64,000 bases of DNA, from positions 62,001-126,000 of the forward strand of contig CAMTWK010000002.1 in the NCBI GenBank assembly GCA_947085425.1, given 5' to 3'. The position numbers and the translations under genes are program-made. The notes beneath the pieces were generated by a model. That model saw only the letters and a program-made list of their open reading frames with translations, was not told the DNA's origin and did not search any database. Source of the stretch: UKL13-2 sp947085425 (GTDB lineage: Bacteria; Pseudomonadota; Gammaproteobacteria; Burkholderiales; Usitatibacteraceae). Of this stretch, positions 53,526 through 62,193 are shown piece after piece. Every line of letters begins with the position of its first letter. The first letter of the stretch is position 1.

Positions 53526-55013
53526 ATGAACGCCGCCCAGCTTATAAAACTCAACATCAATTTACAAGACGCGACCTTGTTCAAAACACAATGTTTTGTC
53601 GATGGGGTGTGGGGCAACGCCGCGTCAAAAAAAACCTTTAACGTCGACAACCCGGCCAACGGCACCGTCATCGCCAGCGTCACCAACTGTGATGCAACGT
53701 ACACGCGTGACGCCATCGACGCCGCCAATCGCGCGTTGCCGGCATGGCGTGCACTGACACCAAAAGCGCGTGCCGTTATTTTGCGCAAATGGTACGAGTT
53801 GATCATGGCCAATGCCGATGATCTCGCACAAATTCTCACCGCCGAACAAGGCAAGCCCCTCGCCGAAGCAAAAGGCGAGGTGCTGTACGGCGCATCGTTC
53901 ATCGAATGGTTCGCCGAAGAGGGCAAACGAGTTTACGGAGATGTCATTCCGGCCACCTTGCCCGACAAACGTTTGATCGTATTAAAACAAGCCATCGGCG
54001 TGACCGCCGCCATTACCCCTTGGAATTTTCCGAACGCAATGATCACCCGCAAAGCCGCACCTGCGTTGGCGGCGGGCTGCACCATGGTGCTCAAACCGGC
54101 CGAACAAACACCACTATCCGCACTCGCATTGGCCGAGCTCGCCCACCGCGCCGGTATGCCAGCCGGGGTATTCAATGTGGTGACCGGTGACGCCGCTGCG
54201 GCGCCAGCCATCGGTGGCGAGTTGTGTGCAAATCCGGTTGTGCGCAAGTTATCGTTTACCGGTTCAACCGAGGTCGGCCGGATTTTAATGCGCCAGTGTG
54301 CGCCGACCATCAAAAAACTCTCACTTGAGCTGGGCGGCAACGCGCCGTTTATTGTCTTTGACGACGCCGATTTGGATGCCGCCGCCGATGCATTGATGAT
54401 GTGCAAATTCCGCAATGCCGGTCAGACCTGTGTCACCGCCAATCGTATTTATGTGCAAACCGCCGTGTACGATGCCTTCGCTGACAAAATCAAAACCAGA
54501 ATGGCCACTCTCAACGTCGGTGTTGGCACGGAAGCGGGCATCAATGTCGGCCCGTTAATTGACGAGCAGGCAATCGCCAAGGTTGAGGAGCACGTTGCCG
54601 ACGCGATCGCACAAGGCGCGACCCTGGTGGCGGGCGGTAAAAAACATGCCCTCGGCGGTCGTTTTTACATGCCGACGCTGCTTGCCAACGTGCCGGTTGC
54701 GGCGAAAGTTTCCTGCGTGGAAACGTTTGGTCCGGTGGCACCACTCATCAAGTTCACCAGCGACGACGAAGCCGTGCGTCTGGCCAACGACAGCGAATTT
54801 GGCCTGGCCGCTTACTTTTTTGCGCGGGACATATCACGTGTGTTCAAAGTCGCCGAGGCACTCGAAAGTGGCATGGTCGGCATCAATACCGGCATTCTTT
54901 CCAACGAAGTCGCGCCGTTTGGCGGCATCAAACAATCCGGCCTCGGTCGTGAAGGCTCAAAGTATGGCATCGAGGATTATGTTGAGATCAAGTATTTGTG
55001 TTTGAGCGTTTAA
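53526..55013 (+). CDS. gabD: Succinate-semialdehyde dehydrogenase
   Basis: A 495-residue aldehyde dehydrogenase that oxidises succinate semialdehyde to succinate, usually with NADP. The catalytic Cys is in FRNAGQTCVTANR (about residue 302) and the general base Glu in LELGGNAPFIVF. GabD-like patterns (EWFAEEGKRVYGDVIP and ITPWNFPNAMI) separate it from other aldehyde dehydrogenases. It starts 11 bp after the peptidase stop, so the two genes are probably co-transcribed. Confidence 0.93.
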   Translation: MNAAQLIKLNINLQDATLFKTQCFVDGVWGNAASKKTFNVDNPANGTVIASVTNCDATYTRDAIDAANRALPAWRALTPKARAVILRKWYELIMANADDLAQILTAEQGKPLAEAKGEVLYGASFIEWFAEEGKRVYGDVIPATLPDKRLIVLKQAIGVTAAITPWNFPNAMITRKAAPALAAGCTMVLKPAEQTPLSALALAELAHRAGMPAGVFNVVTGDAAAAPAIGGELCANPVVRKLSFTGSTEVGRILMRQCAPTIKKLSLELGGNAPFIVFDDADLDAAADALMMCKFRNAGQTCVTANRIYVQTAVYDAFADKIKTRMATLNVGVGTEAGINVGPLIDEQAIAKVEEHVADAIAQGATLVAGGKKHALGGRFYMPTLLANVPVAAKVSCVETFGPVAPLIKFTSDDEAVRLANDSEFGLAAYFFARDISRVFKVAEALESGMVGINTGILSNEVAPFGGIKQSGLGREGSKYGIEDYVEIKYLCLSV

Positions 55014-55021
55014 AAAAATTT

Positions 55022-55220
55022 GCAGCCACAGATGAACACAGATACAAACAGATAGTGGTTTCCATGTTTTTATTGCAGAATCATTTCTCAGTGGACTTCC
55101 TCAAGGAAAACATCTTGAAATCGGGCGCGGATAAAGGACTTTTGTTTTCAAAAAACAGAATGCCCCAATGTTCGCCAAATTACGGTTTTTTTCTGTATTT
55201 ATCCGTGTTCATCTGCGCTT
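55022..55220. repeat. Inverted repeat pair of the 'CACAGATGAACACAGAT' type, overlapping the ggt start
   Basis: The left arm CACAGATGAACACAGAT (about 55026-55042) recurs in inverted form as ATCCGTGTTCATCTGCG (about 55202-55218). Between them lie about 160 bp. This motif type is known as a dispersed repeat in diverse bacteria. The right arm is part of the ggt reading frame and encodes the centre of its signal peptide (LSVFICA). Confidence 0.65.
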
Positions 55221-56944
55221 GCATCTTCGTCACCACGGCTCATGCACAACCCCACAACCAGCCTGGCCAGGATGCGCCAGAGCCTGCCAGCGGGATAACC
55301 GCCAAATCGGTGGTGCTCGCCAAACACCTCATGGTGGTGGCCGCACATCCGCTGGCAACCGAGGCCGGCTTTGCCATGCTGGCGCGCGGCGGCAGCGCGA
55401 TAGATGCCGCCGTGGCCGTGCAGATGGTATTGAATCTGGTCGAACCGCAATCATCGGGAATTGGCGGCGGTGCATTTATGCTGCACTTCGATGCGACCAA
55501 AAAATCCGTTGTTGCCTACGATGGCCGTGAGAGTGCGCCGATGGCGGCCACTCCGCAATTATTTTTGGGCGATGATGACAAACCAATACGTTTTGCCGAC
55601 GCCGTACGCAGCGGCAAAGCGGTCGGGGTACCGGGCGTATTACGCGCCCTTGAAGCCGCCCACGCCGCCTATGGAAAGTTGCCGTGGGGAGTTTTATTTC
55701 AACCCGCGATTCAACTCGCCGAAAAAGGTTATCCGCTCAGCGCCCGTACCGTCCAGCAAGCCGGTCATCCGCAGGCGAGCTTTATCTTAAAGGCGAATCC
55801 CGCCACACGTGCGATGTTTTTTAATGCCAACGGCAACGTCAAGACGGCCGGAACCATGGTCACGAATCGTGAATTTGCCATTGCGCTCAAGCGGGTGGCG
55901 CGTGCGGGTGCCGATGGTTTTTATCAGGGCGAAACGGCCCGCAATATTGTTGCCGCAGTCCACTCACACGTCCGACCCGGCGTGATGACAGAACGTGACC
56001 TCGCCGAATACCGCACCCGAATCAGCGAGCCGGTATGTGGCCCGTATCGCACCTATCGTGTATGTGGCGCGCCGATGCCGTCGAGTGGCGGCGTGGCGAT
56101 TTTGCAAATGCTGGGCATGCTCGAACGATTCAATCTGGAAGCACTAAAACCCAATTCGGTCGAATCTGTGCATTTGTTTTCGGAAGCGGGTCGGCTCGCT
56201 TATGCCGATCGTGAAAAATTTGCCGCCGATGACCGTTTTGCCGAGGTTCCTGTTGCCGCACTCATCAGTCCCGCCTATATTCAAACGCGCAGCAAATTGA
56301 TCGACCCCGATAAATCCAATGGTCGTGCCATTGCCGGTACGCCGACGGTGATGAAACCGGCTGCGGCAACCGACCGCACCCTCAGGGACACCGGCACCAG
56401 TCATTTTTCAATTGTCGATCCAACCGGCAATGCGGTTAGTATGTCGACCTCGATTGATGCCTCCTTCGGCAGCATGATTTATGTCGATGGATTTTTTCTG
56501 AATAACCAACTCACCGATTTTTCATTGGCACCGGTCGACGTACAAGGGGTGCCGATTGCCAACGCGGTGTATGCCGGCAAACGACCTCGCAGCGCGATGT
56601 CGCCAATGCTGGTTTTTTCGAAGGACGGCAACCTGACCATGGTGCTGGGCTCTGCTCTGGGGTCGACCATCATTAATCAGGTGGCCAAAACAATCATTGC
56701 TGTGATTGACTGGAACCTCGACATTCAGTCGGCGATATCATTGCCCAACACCGGCAGCCGCAATGGCCCCACCGACTTGGAAAAAAATACCCGCGCGGAG
56801 CAGCTTGCCCCGCAGCTTCGGGCGCTTGGCCACGAGGTCAGAATCGGCGATATTCCCGGCGGCCTGCACGGAATTTTGCGAACGCCTGGCGGCTGGCAAG
56901 GCGGTGCGGACCCAAGGCGCGACGGAGTTGCCAAAGGCCGCTAA
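55160..56944 (+). CDS. ggt: Gamma-glutamyltransferase
   Basis: A secreted Ntn-hydrolase that breaks down glutathione and gamma-glutamyl compounds in the periplasm. From ATG 55160 it has 594 residues, with signal peptide core FFLYLSVFICACIFVTTAHA. Conserved patterns are ATEAGFAMLARGGSAIDAAVA and SSGIGGGAFMLH; the autoprocessing Thr that begins the small subunit is in DTGTSHFSIVD (the Thr before SHFS). The frame stays open to 54998, inside gabD, but the start is set by the signal peptide; no strong ribosome-binding site was seen. Its TAA stop is directly followed by repeat copy D. Confidence 0.93.
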   Translation: MPQCSPNYGFFLYLSVFICACIFVTTAHAQPHNQPGQDAPEPASGITAKSVVLAKHLMVVAAHPLATEAGFAMLARGGSAIDAAVAVQMVLNLVEPQSSGIGGGAFMLHFDATKKSVVAYDGRESAPMAATPQLFLGDDDKPIRFADAVRSGKAVGVPGVLRALEAAHAAYGKLPWGVLFQPAIQLAEKGYPLSARTVQQAGHPQASFILKANPATRAMFFNANGNVKTAGTMVTNREFAIALKRVARAGADGFYQGETARNIVAAVHSHVRPGVMTERDLAEYRTRISEPVCGPYRTYRVCGAPMPSSGGVAILQMLGMLERFNLEALKPNSVESVHLFSEAGRLAYADREKFAADDRFAEVPVAALISPAYIQTRSKLIDPDKSNGRAIAGTPTVMKPAAATDRTLRDTGTSHFSIVDPTGNAVSMSTSIDASFGSMIYVDGFFLNNQLTDFSLAPVDVQGVPIANAVYAGKRPRSAMSPMLVFSKDGNLTMVLGSALGSTIINQVAKTIIAVIDWNLDIQSAISLPNTGSRNGPTDLEKNTRAEQLAPQLRALGHEVRIGDIPGGLHGILRTPGGWQGGADPRRDGVAKGR

Positions 56945-57195
56945 CCTGCATATTTCGCGGGTCGGCCCCACTCCGCTTGGGGACTGGCCTGTAAAGTTTT
57001 ATTGCACTTTGTCGTTCAACTTGGTTTTAATGAACATTGCACCTTTGCGCTCGATAACATGCCGCCGAACATGCGCTTTTGCGTTCTTTTCTCGTGCTCA
57101 TTTGCCAAACACGGCTCGCTATGCCGTGGTCAGTCGAACAAAAAATCACACGCCCATCGACCCACTCTCGAACGCAACCCCGTGAAATATGCAGG
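56945..57195 (+). repeat. 250-bp inverted-repeat element, copy D
   Basis: The element starts with CCTGCATATTTCGCGGG and ends with CCCGTGAAATATGCAGG. Its first base follows directly after the ggt TAA stop, in the same orientation as ggt. Internal hairpin stems are CACGGC/GCCGTG at 57110-57115 and 57123-57128, and CCCCA/TGGGG near 56967-56983. The flanks (CTAA left, TCAG right) do not form a clear duplication. With a short flank it fills the gap 56945-57278. Confidence 0.92.
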
Positions 57196-57278
57196 TCAGC
57201 GCACATTTTGGCGGGTACAGTCATGGCAAATTTTCGTCTCAGCAAACAATGCCGCTCATTTCGTAGGAAAATATCCGT

Positions 57279-57722
57279 ATGAAAAAATTTATCTCCATCA
57301 CTTTCGCTTTTTTCACAACCACTCTTATAGGCTGCGCCATGACCACACCATACCCACCCTCCGCAACTGACCTCGTCAAAATCGACACCACCACCGGTAG
57401 CGGAACCGTTGCGGCGGTCGGCAATTCGACCAGCGTGCACTACACCGGTTGGTTGTTTGTACCCGGCGCAAATGGCGCACCCGGCACCAAGGGAAATAAA
57501 TTTGACTCCTCGCTCGATCGTAATTCGCCGTTTGAATTCACCATTGGCGAGCGTCGGGTGATCGCCGGATGGGAACAGGGCGTGGCAGGCATGGCAGTCG
57601 GCGGCAAACGCACCCTCATCATCCCGCCACAGTTGGGCTACGGTGATCGTAATGTCGGCGGCGGCTTGATTCCCGCCAATTCAACATTGTTATTTGAAAT
57701 CGAATTACTGGGCGTCAAGTAA
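57279..57722 (+). CDS. FKBP-type peptidyl-prolyl isomerase lipoprotein
   Basis: A 147-residue exported PPIase. The signal peptide ends in the lipobox LIGC (Cys18), so it is probably anchored in a membrane. The FKBP domain is at about residues 40-147, with SVHYTGWLF, FDSSLDRNSPFEFTIG, VIAGWEQGVAGM and the end LLFEIELLGVK. Active-site residues of the FKBP pocket (Tyr, Phe, Asp, Ile-Trp) are present. It follows repeat copy D. Confidence 0.93.
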   Translation: MKKFISITFAFFTTTLIGCAMTTPYPPSATDLVKIDTTTGSGTVAAVGNSTSVHYTGWLFVPGANGAPGTKGNKFDSSLDRNSPFEFTIGERRVIAGWEQGVAGMAVGGKRTLIIPPQLGYGDRNVGGGLIPANSTLLFEIELLGVK

Positions 57723-57751
57723 GTCTGCCTGAAAGCGACCCGGAGCGCAGC

Positions 57752-58501
57752 ATGACGCAATCTTTCGGCGCGATCATTATTGGTGATGAACTATTGTCGG
57801 GCAAACGGCCGGACAAACATTTGCCCAGACTCATTGATAGTTTGGGCAAACGCGAACTTGTTTTGGCATACGCACATATGATTGGCGATGACCCGGCCAG
57901 AATCACCGCCACCTTCAAGCAATCATTTGCCACCGCAGACATCGTGTTTGTGTTTGGCGGCATTGGTGCCACACCGGACGATCACACCCGCCAATGTGCC
58001 GCAGCCGCACTGGGTGTGCCGGTCGCTGAACATCCGCTGGCCATCGCCGAAATGCAAGCCAAACCCGACTACGAAGTGACCGCCAATCGCCGAAGAATGG
58101 CGGAGTTTCCGCTTGGTGCGACCATCATTCCCAATCCCTACAATCGTATCGCCGCTTTTTCGTGCGGCCACCATCATTTTTTGCCCGGCTTTCCAGAAAT
58201 GGCGTGGCCGATGATGGACTGGGTGCTGGAAAGCAGATACCGGCACCTGTTTCATTCACAAGTCACCGCCAATGAAAGTATCGTCGTCCGCGATGCCGGT
58301 GAGTCCAATCTGATTGATCTGATGGATCGAATCGTCGCACGTTATCCGCGCATCAAACTTTCGTCATTGCCACAGTTTGTGCCCGGCGGTCATTTGCTTG
58401 AACTGTCGCTGTCCGGCGAGCCCGCCGAGGTGCCCATGGCCATGGCCGAAGCCAAGGCGGAAATCACCCGATTAGGCTTTAGTTTTTCGCAGACACAGTA
58501 G
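57752..58501 (+). CDS. MoCF/CinA-like molybdopterin-binding-domain protein
   Basis: A 249-residue protein with a MoaB/MogA-like domain at about residues 3-165, as in the N-terminal half of CinA (FGAIIIGDELLSGKRPDKH and VFVFGGIGATPDDHTRQ). The C-terminal nicotinamide-deamidase domain of CinA is absent, so it is the short 'competence/damage-inducible protein A' form of unknown role. It starts 29 bp after the FKBP gene. Its last 23 bp overlap the YceI gene end-to-end. Confidence 0.88.
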   Translation: MTQSFGAIIIGDELLSGKRPDKHLPRLIDSLGKRELVLAYAHMIGDDPARITATFKQSFATADIVFVFGGIGATPDDHTRQCAAAALGVPVAEHPLAIAEMQAKPDYEVTANRRRMAEFPLGATIIPNPYNRIAAFSCGHHHFLPGFPEMAWPMMDWVLESRYRHLFHSQVTANESIVVRDAGESNLIDLMDRIVARYPRIKLSSLPQFVPGGHLLELSLSGEPAEVPMAMAEAKAEITRLGFSFSQTQ

Positions 58502-59234
58502 GTACGGAGGCAGTGGCGGCGGGAGCGGTGGCAGGGACAGGCGCAGCAGGCGTCGCGCCATTCGCACTATCAGCAGGCCGTTGCGTGTTGATGATGACAG
58601 GCGCGGCGGCGGGCTTGCCATTCTGATCGGCGATCGCCACCAATTCCACGGCGATTTTGACCTGATCACTGACCGTTGCCGCCCAGCCGGTCATGCCAAA
58701 CTCTGTGCGATTGATGACCACCTCGGCGGTCGCCGTACAACGCGCCGCACGCTGCGACGAGGCGGGTTCGCAGCCTGATTTGACGACCGTCAACGAAACC
58801 GGTTTGATCACGCCGGTCAAGGTCATGTGTCCATCAATGGCGATCAATTTGCCGGCATCAAATCGAAATGCGCTGGAAACAAATTCTATGGCCGGGTATT
58901 TTTCGATATTAAAAAATTCCGGACCTCGCAACATTTCGCGTTTTGCTTTCGAATTAAAACTCAACGCACGCAGCGTTGTTGCATCAATCACGACGTGGAT
59001 AAATGCGTCGCGTTCGGCTGCTGGTTTGGTGGTGTCATAACGCATCACACCGGTCATGCGATCAAACACACCATACACCGAAAAAAACCCCAAATACCTG
59101 GTTTCATAGGATGTCTTGGTTTCGATCGGATCAATTTGATAGCGCCCATTGGCAAGCGCCGTCATTGACGCAACACACAGTGCCATCAGTACGCAGCGCC
59201 ACAAGTTGCCAACCGCGGTATTACGAGCGCTCAT
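58479..59234 (-). CDS. YceI-family exported protein
   Basis: A 251-residue protein with a signal peptide (about residues 8-29) and a YceI lipocalin-like domain at about 33-210 (YQIDPIETKTSYETRYLGFFSVYG, then AKREMLRGPEFFNIEKYPAIEF and a final TGWAATVSDQVKI). YceI proteins bind isoprenoid or other lipids in the periplasm. The C-terminal 40 residues are Pro/Ala-rich and disordered. ATG 59234 overlaps the S4-protein stop by 14 bp, so the two genes are coupled. Confidence 0.9.
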   Translation of the reverse strand: MSARNTAVGNLWRCVLMALCVASMTALANGRYQIDPIETKTSYETRYLGFFSVYGVFDRMTGVMRYDTTKPAAERDAFIHVVIDATTLRALSFNSKAKREMLRGPEFFNIEKYPAIEFVSSAFRFDAGKLIAIDGHMTLTGVIKPVSLTVVKSGCEPASSQRAARCTATAEVVINRTEFGMTGWAATVSDQVKIAVELVAIADQNGKPAAAPVIINTQRPADSANGATPAAPVPATAPAATASVPTVSAKN

Positions 59235-59673
59235 GGTCTGATTGATGGTCAAAAAAACGTGCCAGCGTGCGCCGGTCTTTTTTGGTCGGCCGTCCCGGAA
59301 AAAGAGGGGGTGGCAATTCTTTTAACTCGGCACGCAATGCTTCGCGTGCGGCCATACTTTCAGCCGTCTCCGCATACAGGGATTGGGCGATTTGCGCCGA
59401 GCCGCGCTTTTCCGCAAGCCCGGTGACAACAATCGACCAGGTATAAGGCGGGTGACGAACTTCAACACAATCACCAACCTTGATGGTCTTGGCGGGTTTG
59501 ATACGTTCATTGCCGACATGAATGCGACCGGCGTGAATGGCATCAATCGCCAATTGACGGGTCTTAAAAAAACGTGCCGCCCACAGCCATTTATCGAGTC
59601 GCACTTGTGCCAGTGCGACTGGCACCGGCTTATTTGCCACGAACTTTTTTTGCCAGCTTGACCGTTGAGACAT
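59221..59673 (-). CDS. hslR: S4-domain RNA-binding protein (Hsp15-like)
   Basis: A 150-residue cytoplasmic protein. The S4 domain covers about residues 23-85 (VRLDKWLWAARFFKTRQLA and GRIHVGNERIKPAKTIKVGD), followed by a basic tail, as in Hsp15, which rescues stalled 50S subunits. The ATG at 59673 overlaps the preceding proteasome-like gene by 44 bp; GTG at 59640 is a shorter choice. Confidence 0.88.
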   Translation of the reverse strand: MSQRSSWQKKFVANKPVPVALAQVRLDKWLWAARFFKTRQLAIDAIHAGRIHVGNERIKPAKTIKVGDCVEVRHPPYTWSIVVTGLAEKRGSAQIAQSLYAETAESMAAREALRAELKELPPPLFPGRPTKKDRRTLARFFDHQSDHERS

Positions 59674-60223
59674 TCATCGGCAGGGCTGTGGCGGTATCGT
59701 ACTCACACCCGGCTTTCACTCCCAACTCGGCAATTCGTCTTGGTGTCATGCGGCTGTTGTACACGGCATACATGGCACCCAACGCAAAATCGCGCCCCGT
59801 GCCAATTGCCCAAAAGCGGTCAAATTCGAATACCTCGCGCATCGAATACACACCAAAAATCCCGGAGGAATTCGCGATCATTGCGGTCAATTGAGACGAC
59901 TCATAAGGATCGTCTTCCTCTTCCTTGGTATTCAGGAAGGCCTCCTCTTTTAAAATTGGATGAATTTTTCGAAAGCTCTCGTAAATTTCATGGCGGCCAT
60001 AGAAACTGAAGTCCTTGGCCTTTTCATGGTTGGTCAAAATACTTTCCAGCACCATTTGATGCGCGGCCGAGCCGGCAATACCAAAACTGGTGCCGTTATG
60101 CCTGAGAATTTTTTCGGGTGCGGCATCATGCGCGCTGCCAAGACGGGTAGAGCCGAAGGTGGTGAGTGTGTCACCCGCCATTACCGCTTGGCCGTTCTTT
60201 TTCACCACCACAATGGTTGTCAT
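59630..60223 (-). CDS. Proteasome-like Ntn hydrolase (BPH-type HslV relative)
   Basis: A 197-residue protein of the proteasome/HslV fold. After removal of Met the N-terminus would be TTIVVVKKNGQAVMAGDTL, with Thr1 as nucleophile. The later segments DDPYESSQLTAMIANSSGIFGV and FWAIGTGRDFALGAMYAVYN fit the betaproteobacterial proteasome homologue (BPH) better than classical HslV, which has the 'GGDGQVTLGN' start and a partner gene hslU. No hslU or ATPase lies in the window. ATG 60223 is used because Thr must directly follow it; an upstream ATG at 60247 would mask Thr1. Confidence 0.75.
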   Translation of the reverse strand: MTTIVVVKKNGQAVMAGDTLTTFGSTRLGSAHDAAPEKILRHNGTSFGIAGSAAHQMVLESILTNHEKAKDFSFYGRHEIYESFRKIHPILKEEAFLNTKEEEDDPYESSQLTAMIANSSGIFGVYSMREVFEFDRFWAIGTGRDFALGAMYAVYNSRMTPRRIAELGVKAGCEYDTATALPMNVSTVKLAKKVRGK

Positions 60224-60457
60224 CACGCTTCCTGACGGTAGAGTCAATTAGATGCACTATTTTAACGTTCCCGCCGAGCCAAATACGAACCAATTTTTAA
60301 TGACCCGTGCAGAGGGGGAATGCCGGATTTTTGTTGACTTGACAGTCTGATACGGGCACACTTTTCGCTTTGCCGCCGTGTCCGCGCCACCATTCACCCT
60401 CGGCCAGCACACTCGCTCGGTCGCATCCAAAACAACAACCATTTTATTGGAGCCACG

Positions 60458-62065
60458 ATGACCCGCATACCCTTGCTACGCCACACAACCAACCGGGCAA
60501 CATTTGCTGCCGCAGTGCTGGCCTGCACGCTGCTCGTCAGTGGGATTCCAGCAGATGCCAAGACCTTCCGCTGGGCCAGCCAAGGCGACGTATTAACCAT
60601 GGATCCGCATTCGCAAAACGAAGGATTGAATAACTCCATTTGCGACCACGTATACGAACCATTGGTTACGCGTGGAAAAACAATGGCGATTGAGCCGGCC
60701 CTGGCGGTGTCGTGGATCGCCATCAACCCCACCACCACGCGGTTTAAGTTGCGCGACAAGGTGACCTTTCATGATGGCGCAGTCTTTACCGCCGATGACG
60801 TGGTGTTTTCGATCACCCGCGCCATGGAAAAAACCTCCAATTTTGGTGCATACATGCAGGGCATCAAAGAAGCCAAAAAAATCGACAGCCTGACCGTCGA
60901 TATCATCACCAACGGCCCAACGCCGACACTGATTGACCAACTCACCGAAGTGCGCATGATGAATCGCGCCTGGTCGGTGAAATTTAACGTCACCAAGCCG
61001 CAGGATTTTAAAAACAAAGAAGAAACCTACGCGGCGCGGAATGCCAACGGTACCGGTGCTTTTGTATTGCGGGCGCGCGAGGCCGATGTCAAAACGGTGT
61101 TGGTTGCCAATTCCAACTGGTGGGGCAAACGCGAATCAAACGTGACCGAAGTGATTTACACACCGATCAAACAAGACGCCACACGCATCTCCGCCCTGAT
61201 CACCGGCGAAATTGATTTGGTGCTCGATCCACCGGTGCAGGATTTGGCCAATTTGAAGGCAAATTCGAAACTAAAAATTCTTGAGGGCAACGAAAATCGC
61301 ACCATTTTCCTCAGTATGGACGTAGGCCGCGGCGAATTACTTTATTCCAACGTCAAGGGCAAAAATCCCTTCAAGGATGTGCGCGTACGGCAAGCGATGT
61401 TATTGAGTATCGATGTCAATGCCATCGGCAAAACTGTCATGCGCGGATTATCGTTGCCCAGCATGTCGATGATCGCGCCACAGGTACGTGGATACTCAAA
61501 GGATCTTGAGAAACGGCCGCCGGTCGATTTGGTCAAAGCCAAAAAATTGATGGTCGAGGCGGGTTATCCGACCGGCTTTGAAATCACCCTCGACTGTCCG
61601 AATAATCGTTACATCAACGACGAAAAAATCTGCACGGCGGTCGCCGGCATGCTCGCCAAGATCGACATCAAGGTCAAGCTCAACGCCATGCCACGTGCCA
61701 CCTATTTCCCGAAGATCCAAAACATGGACACCAGCTTTTATCTGTACGGCTGGGGCGTGCCGACATTCGATTCGCTCTACACCTTGCAAAGCGTGATTCA
61801 CACCAAGGTCAGTGGTGGCGATGGCGAACAAAACTACTCTGGATACTCCAATCCCAAAGTCGATGCGCTCATTTCCGCACTCAAAACAGAGGCCGACCTC
61901 GCCAAGCGGGTGTCGCTGACGCGCGAGGCGCTTTTACTGCATCAGGCGGATGTGGGCCATATTCCATTGCACCATCAGATCATCCCATGGGCCATGCGTA
62001 AAAATGTCAGCGTGGTGCACCGGCCGGACAACCGGGTCAATGCCAAATGGGCGATGATTCAATAA
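60458..62065 (+). CDS. ABC transporter oligopeptide-type substrate-binding protein (2)
   Basis: A 535-residue SBP_bac_5 family periplasmic protein with a signal peptide of about 35 residues (core FAAAVLACTLLVSG, cleavage near ADA). Patterns are TFRWASQGDVLTMDPHS, VTFHDGAVFTADDVVFSIT and RVRQAMLLSIDV. It is the paralogue of the protein at 49953 and is followed by a third binding protein and then a permease gene, which together look like a Dpp/Opp operon. Ligand unknown. Confidence 0.93.
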   Translation: MTRIPLLRHTTNRATFAAAVLACTLLVSGIPADAKTFRWASQGDVLTMDPHSQNEGLNNSICDHVYEPLVTRGKTMAIEPALAVSWIAINPTTTRFKLRDKVTFHDGAVFTADDVVFSITRAMEKTSNFGAYMQGIKEAKKIDSLTVDIITNGPTPTLIDQLTEVRMMNRAWSVKFNVTKPQDFKNKEETYAARNANGTGAFVLRAREADVKTVLVANSNWWGKRESNVTEVIYTPIKQDATRISALITGEIDLVLDPPVQDLANLKANSKLKILEGNENRTIFLSMDVGRGELLYSNVKGKNPFKDVRVRQAMLLSIDVNAIGKTVMRGLSLPSMSMIAPQVRGYSKDLEKRPPVDLVKAKKLMVEAGYPTGFEITLDCPNNRYINDEKICTAVAGMLAKIDIKVKLNAMPRATYFPKIQNMDTSFYLYGWGVPTFDSLYTLQSVIHTKVSGGDGEQNYSGYSNPKVDALISALKTEADLAKRVSLTREALLLHQADVGHIPLHHQIIPWAMRKNVSVVHRPDNRVNAKWAMIQ

Positions 62066-62123
62066 TTCACACAGTCTGGCCGGGCCCGGCACGGACATGA
62101 TTTTGCTTTAAACTTTACAATTG

Positions 62124-62155
62124 TCGCCCGCTCTTCCACCAGCGGGCGATTTTTT
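62124..62155 (+). terminator. Rho-independent terminator between the two binding-protein genes
   Basis: TCGCCCGCT and AGCGGGCGA form a perfect 9-bp stem with an eight-base loop and are followed by a run of T. It lies 59 bp after the second binding-protein gene and 39 bp before the third, and so probably reduces expression of the downstream permease genes. Confidence 0.88.
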
Positions 62156-62193
62156 GCCCGCCCCCCGGCAGTTTTTTTGGTCAGAATTAGTCA

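Noticed and set aside
59630..60223. Annotation as classical HslV
   Set aside because: The N-terminal and central motifs differ from HslV and no hslU neighbour is present; the BPH-type call fits better.
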